Shown here one piece after another: positions 16,937-26,204 of a stretch of DNA of 64,000 nucleotides. Numbering within the stretch: position 1 is the first letter of the stretch; each line of letters starts with the position of its first letter. The notes under the pieces were generated by a model that was given only the letters and a program-made list of their open reading frames with translations, searched no databases and was not told the origin of the DNA. The position numbers were made by a program, and so were the translations under genes. This DNA comes from an uncultured Eubacteriales bacterium (GTDB taxonomy: Bacteria > Bacillota > Clostridia > Oscillospirales > CAG-272): assembly GCA_905187695.1 (NCBI GenBank), contig CAJJIY010000003.1:23784-87783 (forward strand), in the 5' to 3' direction.

Positions 16937-17638
16937 ATGGAAGAAATCATTTCTCCCCAGATCCGGGAAATACTTAAAACAGTGGATCATACGCTGCTCT
17001 CTCCGACCGCGACCGAGTCGGAGGTCCGCCAACTCTGCCGGGACGGATTGCGTTTCCGGACAGCCAGTGTGTGCGTGGCCCCGGCGTTTGTGCATATGTC
17101 CCGGGATTTTTGCGGAAAAGACCTCCCGGTCTGTACGGTCATCGGATTTCCGAACGGCTACGCGACCTCCCCGGTCAAATGCTTTGAAACCGCAGATGCC
17201 ATCCGAAACGGTGCCGATGAGGTGGACATGGTGGTGAATCTCGGTTGGGTCAAGGAAGGAAAATATGAGGCGGTCCTGGAAGAAATCAACGCAGTCAAGG
17301 AAGCTGCCGAGGGGCGGATCCTGAAAGTGATCGTTGAGACCTGCCTTCTGACCGAGGCGGAAAAGATCCGGATGTGCGAGGTGGTTTCGGCATCGGACGC
17401 CGATTTCATCAAAACCTCTACCGGGTTTTCAAAAGGCGGCGCCACAAGAGCCGATATTGCGCTTTTCCGTGCCCATATGACCGGTAAAAAGAAGATCAAG
17501 GCCGCCGGCGGCATTGCCTCGCTCTCGGACGCGCGCGATTTTTTGGCGCTCGGCGCAGACCGGCTCGGAACCAGCCGGATCGTCAGATTGGTCAAGGAAG
17601 GTATTGAAAAAGCGCAAAGGGAGTCAGGGAAGTTCTGA
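16937..17638 (+). CDS. deoC: Deoxyribose-phosphate aldolase
   Basis: A class I aldolase of 233 residues: TVDHTLL near the N-terminus, CTVIGFPNG, GADEVDMVVNLG, VIVETCLL, the Schiff-base lysine in FIKTSTGFSKGGAT, and KAAGGIAS. It splits 2-deoxyribose-5-phosphate into acetaldehyde and glyceraldehyde-3-phosphate. It is the first gene of a nucleoside-salvage run (deoC-deoD-deoB-cdd-pdp) whose products act in order on (deoxy)nucleosides. Confidence 0.95.
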   Translation: MEEIISPQIREILKTVDHTLLSPTATESEVRQLCRDGLRFRTASVCVAPAFVHMSRDFCGKDLPVCTVIGFPNGYATSPVKCFETADAIRNGADEVDMVVNLGWVKEGKYEAVLEEINAVKEAAEGRILKVIVETCLLTEAEKIRMCEVVSASDADFIKTSTGFSKGGATRADIALFRAHMTGKKKIKAAGGIASLSDARDFLALGADRLGTSRIVRLVKEGIEKAQRESGKF

Positions 17639-17723
17639 CCGGCCGCCGAGTCAAGAAAGTTACACAAGAAGCCCCGCGGAAGGCCGCGGGGAAAAGCCGG
17701 ATTTCCGGCGGGAAGGAGCCTAT

Positions 17724-18470
17724 ATGGGAAATCTTTATCCAACGCCGCACATTGACGCTGCGCCCGGAGACTTTGCCAAAACCGTGCTGATGCCGGGCGA
17801 CCCTCTTCGTTCCAGACTGATTGCCGAAAAATTTCTTACCGACGCGCGTCCGGTCAATAATGTGCGCGGTGTGCAGGGGTATACCGGCACTTATAACGGA
17901 CATCCGGTATCGGTCATGGCCAGCGGCATGGGGATGCCATCCATCGGCATTTACGCGCACGAACTCTATACGGTTTTCGGCGTGGAAAACATTTTGCGCG
18001 TCGGGTCGGCGGGCGGAATGCGCCCGGAGGTCCGGGTGCGCGATCTGGTAATCGGGATGGGCGCCTGTACGGATTCGGATTTCGCCCGGCAATATCACCT
18101 GCCCGGTACTTTTGCGCCGATTGGCGATTATCGCATGCTGGAGACTTTTGTGTCCCGTGCCAGGGCGCGTGGCTCCCGCTTCCATGTGGGCAATCTTTTT
18201 TCATCGGATCATTTTTACCGTGATGAGGCCGATTTGCCCGAAACCTTCCGGGCCACGCCCGCTTTTTCCAAAATGGGTGTGCTGGCCGTGGAAATGGAGG
18301 CCGCGGCGCTGTATATGACGGCGGCGCGAAACGGCAGGCGGGCGCTTGCCGTGTGCACCGTGTCGGACCATCTGCTGACCGGAGAGGCGCTCCCGGCCGC
18401 TGAACGGCAGAATTCTTTCACGGAAATGATAGAATTGGCACTGGAAACGGCGGTGGCATTGGATGACTGA
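17724..18470 (+). CDS. deoD: Purine-nucleoside phosphorylase (DeoD type)
   Basis: A 248-residue protein of the hexameric PNP family. The N-terminal TPHIDAAPGDFAKTVLMPGD matches family residues that bind ribose and phosphate, followed by MASGMGMPS, GSAGGM, FSSDHFY, VEMEAAALY and CTVSDHL with the catalytic SD. The ATG at 17724 follows AAGGAG. It phosphorolyses purine (deoxy)nucleosides to base and (deoxy)ribose-1-phosphate, the substrate of the next gene product. The end overlaps deoB by 8 bases. Confidence 0.95.
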   Translation: MGNLYPTPHIDAAPGDFAKTVLMPGDPLRSRLIAEKFLTDARPVNNVRGVQGYTGTYNGHPVSVMASGMGMPSIGIYAHELYTVFGVENILRVGSAGGMRPEVRVRDLVIGMGACTDSDFARQYHLPGTFAPIGDYRMLETFVSRARARGSRFHVGNLFSSDHFYRDEADLPETFRATPAFSKMGVLAVEMEAAALYMTAARNGRRALAVCTVSDHLLTGEALPAAERQNSFTEMIELALETAVALDD

Positions 18471-19662
18471 GCAAAATAAAAAAAGAGCAGACGGCCGCCG
18501 GGTCTTTCTCGTGGTTCTGGATTCCTGCGGCGCGGGAGAAATGCCGGACGCGGCTGAATTCGGAGACCGAGATTGCAACACGCTCCGGCGCATCTCGGAA
18601 AACGCGGCTTTTTCCTGTGAGAATACCCGCAAAATGGGGCTTGGAAATATTGACGGGCTCTCTTTTCTCGGAATCATCCCGCGGCCGACCGGCGCCTTCG
18701 GGAAATTGGCGGAGCGCTCCCGCGGAAAGGATACCACCACCGGACACTGGGAAATTGCCGGGGTGGTCTCACCCCGACCGATGCCCACTTTCCCGCAGGG
18801 TTTCCCGGCGGAGGTGCTGGAGGCGTTTTCCGCCAAAACCGGGCGGGGCGTACTCTGCAATCGCCCGTACTCCGGCACCCAGGTCATTAAAGACTATGGA
18901 GAAGAACATTTGCGCACCGGCAAACTGATCGTTTATACCTCGGCGGACAGCGTGTTTCAGGTGGCGGCGCACGAATCGTTGGTGCCGCTTTCCGAGTTGT
19001 ACGCGGATTGCCGCGCGGCGCGGGAGATCTTACAGGGGCCGTATGGCGTCGGTCGGGTGATCGCCCGCCCTTTCACCGGAGAAGCGCCGGATTTTGTCCG
19101 CACGCCGAACCGCCGCGACTTTTCACTGGAACCGCCGGAAGAGACTCTGCTGGACGCAGTGAAAAAAAGTGGGCAAACGGTATGGGCAATCGGAAAAATC
19201 TCGGATATTTTCGCGGGGCGCGGTGTGACGCGCTCGGTTCTGACGCACGGAAACGCCGAGGGGATGAGAGAAATTCTCCGGGCACAGGCGGCCGATTTTT
19301 CGGGCCTTTGTTTTCTGAATCTGGTGGATTTTGATATGCTTTACGGTCACCGACAGGATGTGCCGGGTTATGCCGCGGCTTTTGCCGCCTTCGATCGTTG
19401 GCTGCCTTCTTTTCTCGCGCAGATGCGGCAGGACGATCTTTTGATAATCACCGCCGATCACGGATGTGATCCCGGAGACGCGCACACCGACCACACCCGG
19501 GAATACATTCCGCTTTTGGTCTATGGCGCAGGCGTCGTACCGGTCAATCTCGGTGTGCGTCCGACTTTCGCCGATATCGGCGCCACAGTGGCCGATTATC
19601 TCGGCGTGCCGTTTACCGGCGCGGGTGAAAGTTTCTGGTCGCTCATAAAGCAAAAAAATTAA
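18463..19662 (+). CDS. deoB: Phosphopentomutase
   Basis: A 399-residue alkaline-phosphatase-superfamily mutase: VVLDSCGAGEMPDA (first metal aspartate), DTTTGHWEIAG (phosphorylated threonine), YTSADSVFQVAAHE, NLVDFDMLYGHRQD and ITADHGCDPG with the remaining metal ligands. It interconverts (deoxy)ribose-1- and -5-phosphate, linking deoD/pdp to deoC. It is translationally coupled to deoD by the 8-base overlap. Confidence 0.96.
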   Translation: MTEQNKKRADGRRVFLVVLDSCGAGEMPDAAEFGDRDCNTLRRISENAAFSCENTRKMGLGNIDGLSFLGIIPRPTGAFGKLAERSRGKDTTTGHWEIAGVVSPRPMPTFPQGFPAEVLEAFSAKTGRGVLCNRPYSGTQVIKDYGEEHLRTGKLIVYTSADSVFQVAAHESLVPLSELYADCRAAREILQGPYGVGRVIARPFTGEAPDFVRTPNRRDFSLEPPEETLLDAVKKSGQTVWAIGKISDIFAGRGVTRSVLTHGNAEGMREILRAQAADFSGLCFLNLVDFDMLYGHRQDVPGYAAAFAAFDRWLPSFLAQMRQDDLLIITADHGCDPGDAHTDHTREYIPLLVYGAGVVPVNLGVRPTFADIGATVADYLGVPFTGAGESFWSLIKQKN

Positions 19663-19722
19663 AATACCCGCCAAACGGGTAAACTTTTTGTGCTATAAAA
19701 TATCAATAAGGAGGATTTCGGC

Positions 19723-20157
19723 ATGACCGACAAAGAATTGTGTCTGACCGCGGCCGCCGCACGGCGCCGGGCTTACGCGCCTTACTCGCGTTTTGCGGTC
19801 GGGGCGGCGTTGCTCACGGAAACGGGAAAAGTTTTCACCGGTGCGAATATTGAAAATGCGGCCTTTACCCCCACAATCTGCGCCGAACGGGTGGCATTTT
19901 TCCGGGCGCTTTCGGAAGGAGAACGGCGTTTTTCGGCCATTGCCATCTGCGGCGGACAAATCGGAGAAAAAGGCGAAAAAACCGCACCGTGTGGGGTCTG
20001 CCGGCAGGTGATGCGGGAATTTTGCACACCGGATTTCAGAATATTACTGACAGATGAGCAGGGCTTTTTCGACGAATATCCGTTGTCCTCGCTGCTGCCG
20101 CTTTCTTTTGGACCGCAAACGCTGAAAAAGGGGGAAAAGAAAGATGCGGATGTATGA
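19723..20157 (+). CDS. cdd: Cytidine deaminase
   Basis: A 144-residue zinc enzyme. AYAPYSRFAVGAAL, NIENAAFTPTICAERVA (Cys-Ala-Glu motif) and PCGVCRQVM (the two zinc cysteines) are all present. It deaminates cytidine/deoxycytidine to uridine/deoxyuridine, feeding the pyrimidine phosphorylase encoded by the overlapping next gene. A strong AAGGAGG precedes the ATG, and a TATAAA with TGC lies about 25 bases upstream after a small hairpin (19665-19682), so a separate promoter is possible. Confidence 0.95.
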   Translation: MTDKELCLTAAAARRRAYAPYSRFAVGAALLTETGKVFTGANIENAAFTPTICAERVAFFRALSEGERRFSAIAICGGQIGEKGEKTAPCGVCRQVMREFCTPDFRILLTDEQGFFDEYPLSSLLPLSFGPQTLKKGEKKDADV

Positions 20158-21448
20158 TATCATTTCCAAAAAACGCGATGGGGGTGTGCTTTCCGAAGAG
20201 GAAATCTCCTTCTTTGTGTCGGGATATGTTTCCGGGAATATTCCGGATTATCAGGCGGCGGCCCTGACCATGGCGCTCTTCCTTCGGGGCATGAATCATG
20301 AGGAAACGGTCACGTTGACCGAAAAAATGGCCGCCTCCGGCGATCAATTGGATCTGAGCCGGTTTGGCGATGTCACGGTCGATAAGCACAGCACCGGCGG
20401 AGTGGGAGATAAGACCACGCTGGTCGTGGCGCCGGTCGCGGCCGCTATGGGCGCTACGGTTGCCAAACTCTCCGGCCGGGGACTGGGACATACCGGCGGA
20501 ACTGTGGATAAGCTGGAATCCGTTCCGGGTTTTCGCACGGCGCTTTCCCCCGAAGAATTCCTTGAAGAGGTGAAAGAAATCGGCCTTTCGGTAGCCGGTC
20601 AAAGCGGAAATCTGGTCCCGGCTGATAAAAAGCTTTATGCGCTCCGGGACAGTACCGCTACCGTGGAGAGCCTGCCGCTGATCGCTTCCAGCATCATGAG
20701 TAAAAAACTGGCCGCAGGTTCCCGTTCCATTGTGTTGGATGTCAAGACCGGCCGCGGCGCTTTTATGAAAACCAAAGAAGAGGCGCGCGCACTTGCGCGG
20801 ATGATGGTGGAGATCGGCCGGGCCCAGGGGCGCCGGATGAGCGCGTTGCTCACCGATATGGACGCGCCGCTGGGGCGCAAGGTCGGAAATTCCCTGGAAA
20901 TGCAGGAAGCGTTGGATATTTTACAGGGAAAAGTGACCGCCGGTCGGCTGTATGACCTTTGCGTGGCGTTGGCCGCGCAGATGGGAAAACTTGCGCTTCA
21001 TTTGCCTTCGGACGAAGCGGATGCGGCCGCGCGGAGAGCAATCTCTTCGGGGGCGGCCTTTGAAAAACTCACCCGTATGGTGGCTTATCAGGGCGGAGAT
21101 GTATCTTATCTGGAGCATCCGGAACGGTTCCCGAAGGCACCGTTTGTAAAAGAAATCCGTGCGCCTGAAAGCGGCTATCTCACCCTGATGGACGCGCAGA
21201 CCGTTGGCCGGACCTGCGTATTGTTGGGCGCCGGCCGGGAAAAGAAAGACGCGACGATCGATTATACGGCCGGTGTGGTGCTGTTGGCCGAACGCGGCAA
21301 TCTTCTCCGGCGGGGGGATCCGATAGCGCTTCTTTGTACCTCGGATGCTGACCGCCTGACGGCGGCGGCCGAAACTTTTTCGTCCGCACTTGCATGGAGC
21401 GCGGAGAAGCCGGGACTTTCCCCGGTGGTGCTGGAAGAACTGGCTTGA
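20144..21448 (+). CDS. pdp: Pyrimidine-nucleoside phosphorylase
   Basis: A 434-residue member of the thymidine/pyrimidine phosphorylase family. MRMYDIISKKRDGG at the start is typical; the signature region holds STGGVGDKTTLVVAP and SGRGLGHTGGTVDKLES. It cleaves uridine and thymidine with phosphate. The start overlaps cdd by 14 bases. The purely thymidine-specific deoA label is possible, but length and Gram-positive context favour Pdp. The gene ends at a very strong terminator. Confidence 0.94.
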   Translation: MRMYDIISKKRDGGVLSEEEISFFVSGYVSGNIPDYQAAALTMALFLRGMNHEETVTLTEKMAASGDQLDLSRFGDVTVDKHSTGGVGDKTTLVVAPVAAAMGATVAKLSGRGLGHTGGTVDKLESVPGFRTALSPEEFLEEVKEIGLSVAGQSGNLVPADKKLYALRDSTATVESLPLIASSIMSKKLAAGSRSIVLDVKTGRGAFMKTKEEARALARMMVEIGRAQGRRMSALLTDMDAPLGRKVGNSLEMQEALDILQGKVTAGRLYDLCVALAAQMGKLALHLPSDEADAAARRAISSGAAFEKLTRMVAYQGGDVSYLEHPERFPKAPFVKEIRAPESGYLTLMDAQTVGRTCVLLGAGREKKDATIDYTAGVVLLAERGNLLRRGDPIALLCTSDADRLTAAAETFSSALAWSAEKPGLSPVVLEELA

Positions 21449-21462
21449 TTCCTGCAAACCGA

Positions 21463-21506
21463 AAACAGGCGGCGGGCACTCTGCGCCCGCCGCCTGTTTA
21501 ATTTTT
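21463..21506 (+). terminator. Intrinsic terminator of the nucleoside-salvage run
   Basis: Perfect 15-base arms AAACAGGCGGCGGGC/GCCCGCCGCCTGTTT with a 7-base loop, followed by AATTTTT. It can also serve the convergent minus-strand gene ending at 21538. Confidence 0.92.
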
Positions 21507-21537
21507 ACGGTCATTATGAAAGAACAGCCGCTCGCAG

Positions 21538-23079
21538 TTATCCCAGAGCGAAAGAAAGGATTTCTTTGTGCTCAGGTAAGCCCTCGTTCATCTTCTCAAT
21601 AAAAGCCGAGAGTGCATCGGTAAGATCGGAAAGGGTATAATCTTTTCCCAATATCCGGTAAGCCGCAAGGGGATCCGGCGTGATCAGCGCCGCCATTTCG
21701 GGCGGCTTCTGGTTGCCACGCGGCAGGGCAAAGATTTTGACTTTCCGGCAAAGCGGACAGGCCAGCAGTCGCTGGGAGAGTTCTTCCGGGCAGACCCATC
21801 GGCCGTCCGGAAACCGGATGGCCGATGCGGTGCGCCCCAGAATCAAGAGCCGCCCGTCCGGAGAGAGCGTGCCGACATCGCCGGTATAAAACCACCCGTC
21901 CCGCAGGTTACGGGCATTCTCCGGATTTTTCAGATAGTTTTTCACAACAAAGTCTCCGCGAAAGCGGATTTCCCCGCATCCGTCCGGCCCGGGATCAAAC
22001 ACATCCGCACTGAGTCCGGGGAGCGGAGTTCCGACATCGCCGGTACGGGAGGGTATGCCGACGGCCATGGCGCCCGCACATTCGGCCGCGCCGTAAAGCG
22101 AGAAAATTTCAAGCCCCCGTTTTTGCAGTTCTCTTGAAACCGAAAAGGGAAGCGAAGCGCCGACCGAACAGATCTCCGTCAGCGCCCCTCCCCATGCGGC
22201 AGTCATTTTTCGGCGGGTCCGCACCGGCAGGGCGCGGGCGGAAAGCGCGGTGCTTCTTTTCTTTTCCGGCATTTCGGAAAGCAGATCCGACACGGCAAAG
22301 GGGGGCAGGATCAATCGCGTGGGCGCCAATAACCGTGCGTCTTTTTTAAAGTCGGTCAAAGCGGCGGAAACCGGCACCGCCGCGCCGGTGGAAAGCGGAG
22401 CCAGGAGTCCTGCCGTCAATACCGGCGACAGGCAAAAGGAAAGCATGGAAAGAACCCGCGTGCCGGGTCTTTGCGGCAGGCGGTCGGCAAGAGACTGCGC
22501 GGCCGCCGTCAGTTGGGCGGCCGGAAGCATCAGCGTTTTAGGCGCGCCGGTGTGACCCGCTGTGGCAAAAATCGCCGCGCCTTCGCGGTTGTCCGAAAGA
22601 TATAGCGGAGAAGGTACGCCGCAGAGTATCGCCTCCCGTCCTTCCCGGAGCAGAGCGGGAAAGGCGGAAAAAGGAATACACCGTTCGGGCGGCATTTTCA
22701 AAAGCGGGATCCGTTTGGTTTCTTCTTCGCCGTAAAGCACCGCTCCGGCGCCGGTATCCTGGCAAAGCGCCTTCAATTCATCGGCGTGCAATCCCGGATC
22801 GGCCGGTACGGCCACCCCCGCACCTACCAGAAGCGCCAGCAGGGAAAGCACCTGAAAATAGCTGTTTTTACCCAGCACCAGCACACGGGTGCCGGCCGGG
22901 AATCGCGCTTTCAATGCCACAGCCAGAGCGGCCGTATCCCGCTCCAGGCGCGCATAGGAAAAAGAAACGGCGCGCGTCTTGTCCGGGACCACTACGGCCG
23001 GCTCGCGACCGAAGCGGGATGCGCTGTGCCGGAGCAATTCTCCCACCGTCCGTGCGGGAATTTGCAGATCGTTCTCCAT
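21538..23079 (-). CDS. AMP-binding (ANL) enzyme, acyl-CoA synthetase-like
   Basis: A 513-residue adenylating enzyme. Recognisable blocks are SLYGAAECAGAMAVG (substrate/A5 region), YTGDVGTLSPDGRLLILGR (A7-A8) and the C-terminal flexible domain. The usual phosphate-binding loop (A3, normally TSGTTGxPK) reads FATAGHTGAPKTLML, a degenerate version in which the T-S-G-T start is changed. The family lysine near the C-terminus is not clearly visible. It may be a long-chain acyl-CoA ligase or an acyl/amino-acid-activating enzyme with altered activity. It is a single gene, with AAAGGA upstream of the ATG. Confidence 0.8.
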   Translation of the reverse strand: MENDLQIPARTVGELLRHSASRFGREPAVVVPDKTRAVSFSYARLERDTAALAVALKARFPAGTRVLVLGKNSYFQVLSLLALLVGAGVAVPADPGLHADELKALCQDTGAGAVLYGEEETKRIPLLKMPPERCIPFSAFPALLREGREAILCGVPSPLYLSDNREGAAIFATAGHTGAPKTLMLPAAQLTAAAQSLADRLPQRPGTRVLSMLSFCLSPVLTAGLLAPLSTGAAVPVSAALTDFKKDARLLAPTRLILPPFAVSDLLSEMPEKKRSTALSARALPVRTRRKMTAAWGGALTEICSVGASLPFSVSRELQKRGLEIFSLYGAAECAGAMAVGIPSRTGDVGTPLPGLSADVFDPGPDGCGEIRFRGDFVVKNYLKNPENARNLRDGWFYTGDVGTLSPDGRLLILGRTASAIRFPDGRWVCPEELSQRLLACPLCRKVKIFALPRGNQKPPEMAALITPDPLAAYRILGKDYTLSDLTDALSAFIEKMNEGLPEHKEILSFALG

Positions 23080-23123
23080 GGTTTTTCCTTTCTCCCCGGA
23101 GGGGGTGAATGTCGGGCAGACGC

Positions 23124-24551
23124 TCAGACTTCCGGATTCATGCCGGACAGCATTTCACGCCCGGCGAGCAACGGATCCACGGTTTCTTTGATAAAGCGTT
23201 CCACCTGTTCGGGCGCGCGTCCCACATAGGCGGCAGGGTCAAGATGCGCCATGATTTCCGCTTCGCTCAGACCGAAACGGCTGTCGCCCGCAATCCGGGA
23301 GAGCAGATCATTGGGAGCGCCTTCCTCTTTTACGCGTTTTCCGGCCGCCATGGCGTGGGTGCGAATGGCCTCATGCAGGGTCTGCCGGTCGCCTCCGCGC
23401 TTGACCGCCTCCATCAGGATGTTTTCGGAGGCCATGAAGGGCAGTTCGGCGCGAAGCCGCGCTTCCACCACTTTCGGATAGACCACCAGTCCGTTGGTCA
23501 CATTGATGTAAAGGTTGAGCACCGCGTCCACGCCCAGGAAGGCCTCGGAAATGGAAATGCGGCGGTTGGCACTGTCATCCAGCGTACGCTCCATCCACTG
23601 GGTGGAGGCGGTAATGGCCGTGTTGGTCATTTCGGCGATCACCGCGCGGGACAGCGCGCTTATGCGCTCGCAACGCATGGGGTTGCGTTTATAGGGCATG
23701 GCCGAAGAGCCGACCTGATTCTTTTCAAAAGGTTCTTCCATCTCTTTGAAAGACTGAAGAATCCGCAGATCGCCGGAGAATTTATAGGCGCTTTGGGCAA
23801 TACCGGAAAGCACATTCATCACCCGCGCGTCAAATTTCCGGGTATAGGTCTGCCCGCTGACCGGAACCACCCGGTCAAAGCCGAATTTTTCGGCAATATA
23901 CCGTTCGATCCCGTCAATTTTTTCGCCGTCACCCGAAAGCAGTTCCATAAAACTGGCCTGTGTGCCGGTGGTTCCTTTGGAGCCGAGCAATGCCAGTGAA
24001 TCGCGCACATAGGTAAGATCCTGCAGATCCAGTACCAGGTCGTAGAGCCAAAGGGAGGCGCGTTTTCCGACCGTTATCGGCTGGGCGGGTTGAAGATGCG
24101 TATAGCCAAGCGCTGGCAGATCCTTATAGCGCAGGGCAAAATCGCGCAGATTCCGCATGACATGGCAGAGTTTTCCCTCCACCAGCGACAGCGCTTCTTT
24201 CATGATGAGCATATCGGTGTTGTCACCGACATAGCAGGAGGTGGCGCCCAGATGAATGATGGGGCGGGCTTTGGGGCAGGCGTCTCCGAATGCGTGAATG
24301 TGCGCCATCACATCGTGGCGGAGCTCTTTCTCGTAGGCGGCGGCCTTTTCGTAGTCCACTTCATCGGTGTGCGCCTTCATTTCCTCAATCTGCTCATCGG
24401 AAATCGGCAGGCCGGCGCGCTGTTCGGCTTCGGCCAGGGCAATCCAGAAAGCGTGCCAGGTGCGGAATTTTTTGTCTGCAGAGAAGAGATACTGCATTTC
24501 GGGAGAGGCATACCGGGTGGAGAAGGGCGAGACATAACGGCTGTTTTCCAT
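23124..24551 (-). CDS. purB: Adenylosuccinate lyase
   Basis: A 475-residue fumarase/aspartase-superfamily enzyme with the signature QVGSSAMPYKRNPMRCERI (catalytic serine loop), plus HLGATSCYVGDN and a TGTQASFMELL block. It catalyses two steps of purine synthesis (SAICAR to AICAR, adenylosuccinate to AMP). I take the ATG at 24551 (GAAAGGAACCCCC before it); a longer frame would add 23 residues with no homologous look. Residue MENSRYVSPFSTRYAS is the typical start. Confidence 0.95.
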   Translation of the reverse strand: MENSRYVSPFSTRYASPEMQYLFSADKKFRTWHAFWIALAEAEQRAGLPISDEQIEEMKAHTDEVDYEKAAAYEKELRHDVMAHIHAFGDACPKARPIIHLGATSCYVGDNTDMLIMKEALSLVEGKLCHVMRNLRDFALRYKDLPALGYTHLQPAQPITVGKRASLWLYDLVLDLQDLTYVRDSLALLGSKGTTGTQASFMELLSGDGEKIDGIERYIAEKFGFDRVVPVSGQTYTRKFDARVMNVLSGIAQSAYKFSGDLRILQSFKEMEEPFEKNQVGSSAMPYKRNPMRCERISALSRAVIAEMTNTAITASTQWMERTLDDSANRRISISEAFLGVDAVLNLYINVTNGLVVYPKVVEARLRAELPFMASENILMEAVKRGGDRQTLHEAIRTHAMAAGKRVKEEGAPNDLLSRIAGDSRFGLSEAEIMAHLDPAAYVGRAPEQVERFIKETVDPLLAGREMLSGMNPEV

Positions 24552-24567
24552 GTGGGGGTTCCTTTCG

Positions 24568-26106
24568 TCAGAGAAAATCATATTTTTTATCCAGACTTCG
24601 CAATTGAATAGCTTCGGCAATGTGTTCCGCCCGGACGCCTTCGCTACCGTGAAGGTCGGCTACCGTGCGGGCCACCCGCAAAAGGCGGTCATAACCGCGT
24701 GCCGAAAGCCCGAGTTTTTCATAGGCGGCCGAGAGCAACGCGCGGCCTGCCGCGTCCGGCATACAGCACCGGCGGATGCCAGCGCTGTCCAACCGGGCGT
24801 TGAGCGATACGCCGACGGCCTCTTTCCGGGCGGCGGCAAAGGCTCTGGCCGCAACCACCCGTTCCCGGACTGTTTCGGAATGTTCCGCGTGGGCATTGTC
24901 TCCGGACATCTGCTCAAAAGAGAGGGCCGGCATTTCCACCTGAATGTCAATGCGGTCGAAAAGCGGACCGCTTACACGGCGCAGGTAACGCCGCACATCG
25001 CCGGGGGCGCAGGTGCATTTCCGGGTGGGATGGCCGTAGTAACCGCATCGGCAGGGGTTCATAGCCGCTACCAGCATAAACGAAGAAGGGAAAGTGACCC
25101 GTCCCGCCGCGCGCGTGACGGTCACGCGGTGATCTTCCAACGGCTGGCGGAGCGAATCGGTCACGGATTTCGGAAATTCCGGCAATTCATCCAGAAAGAG
25201 CACACCGTTGTGCGCCAGTGAGATTTCTCCCGGTCGGGGGTTGGCTCCGCCGCCGACCAGACTCACCGCCGAAAGCGTATGATGAGGGGAGCGAAACGGC
25301 CGCACGGTCATCAGCGAGGCGTCGGCGGGGAGCATTCCGGCCGCCGAATAGATTTTGGTGGTTTCCACCGATTCTTCGTAGGTGAGCGGAGGCAGAATGG
25401 AAGGCAGACATTTGGCCAACATGGATTTACCTGTGCCGGGCGGGCCGATGAACAGCAGATTGTGACCGCCTGCGGCGGCCACTTCCAACGCCCTTTTGGC
25501 CAGCATCTGGCCCCGGACATAAAAAAGGTCGGGCAGCGCGGCGTCTGAATGCCCGGCCGAAAAAGAAAGAGCCGGTGTGACCGGGAGGGTTTCCAATCCT
25601 GTAAGATGCGACAAAAGCGCGGAAAGATCGGGCACGCCGTACACGGAAATCCCCTCGATGGCGGCGGCTTCTTTGGCGTTTTCGGCGGGCAGATACAGCT
25701 CGGGAAAGCCGGCACAAACCGCCGCGGCAGCCATGGAGATGGCGCCCTTTATAGGTCGCAGTTTCCCGGAAAAAGAAAGCTCGCCAAGAAAAACGGCGTT
25801 TTGCATCGGTCGGGTCGGCCGGAGCAGGCCGCCCGCGCCGAGGACCGAGAGCAAAATGGCCAGATCCAGTGCGCTCCCTTCTTTTTTTCGGTCGGCCGGG
25901 GCCAGATTGACCGTGAAAAAGGCGGGCGGCAATTTCAATCGGCAATTCCGCGCGGCGGCCAGCACCCGTTCGCGGGCTTCCTTGACTGCAAGATCGGGCA
26001 GGCCGACAATTTCAAGGCCGGGCAATTTCTGGCTGGCATCGCATTCTACCTGCACGGGAAAACCGTCGATTCCCTGAAGCGCGGCTGAAAACACGGTGAA
26101 AAGCAT
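24568..26106 (-). CDS. comM: YifB/ComM-family Mg-chelatase-like AAA+ ATPase
   Basis: A 512-residue protein with an N-terminal Lon-like/ChlI domain (GIDGFPVQVECDASQKLPGL and EIVGLPDLAVKEARERVLAA), Walker A GPPGTGKSMLA near residue 218, RPFRSPHHTLSAVSLVGGG, Walker B GVLFLDELPEF, and the cysteine motif AAMNPCRCGYYGHPTRKC. The C-terminal part has ISGPLFDRIDIQVE-like VSGPLFDRIDIQVEMP. In naturally competent bacteria the orthologue is a hexameric helicase for branch migration; its role here is presumed similar. The gene sits 16 bases upstream of purB on the same strand. Confidence 0.93.
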   Translation of the reverse strand: MLFTVFSAALQGIDGFPVQVECDASQKLPGLEIVGLPDLAVKEARERVLAAARNCRLKLPPAFFTVNLAPADRKKEGSALDLAILLSVLGAGGLLRPTRPMQNAVFLGELSFSGKLRPIKGAISMAAAAVCAGFPELYLPAENAKEAAAIEGISVYGVPDLSALLSHLTGLETLPVTPALSFSAGHSDAALPDLFYVRGQMLAKRALEVAAAGGHNLLFIGPPGTGKSMLAKCLPSILPPLTYEESVETTKIYSAAGMLPADASLMTVRPFRSPHHTLSAVSLVGGGANPRPGEISLAHNGVLFLDELPEFPKSVTDSLRQPLEDHRVTVTRAAGRVTFPSSFMLVAAMNPCRCGYYGHPTRKCTCAPGDVRRYLRRVSGPLFDRIDIQVEMPALSFEQMSGDNAHAEHSETVRERVVAARAFAAARKEAVGVSLNARLDSAGIRRCCMPDAAGRALLSAAYEKLGLSARGYDRLLRVARTVADLHGSEGVRAEHIAEAIQLRSLDKKYDFL

Positions 26107-26204
26107 GAAATGTCTCCTTTATCATAATGCGCTTTGCACGAGATACGGCAGACCGTTTTCGGTCCGGAGTGTCCCGTGCGGTTTTTTGTTCTGTAAGGAC
26201 GGAA

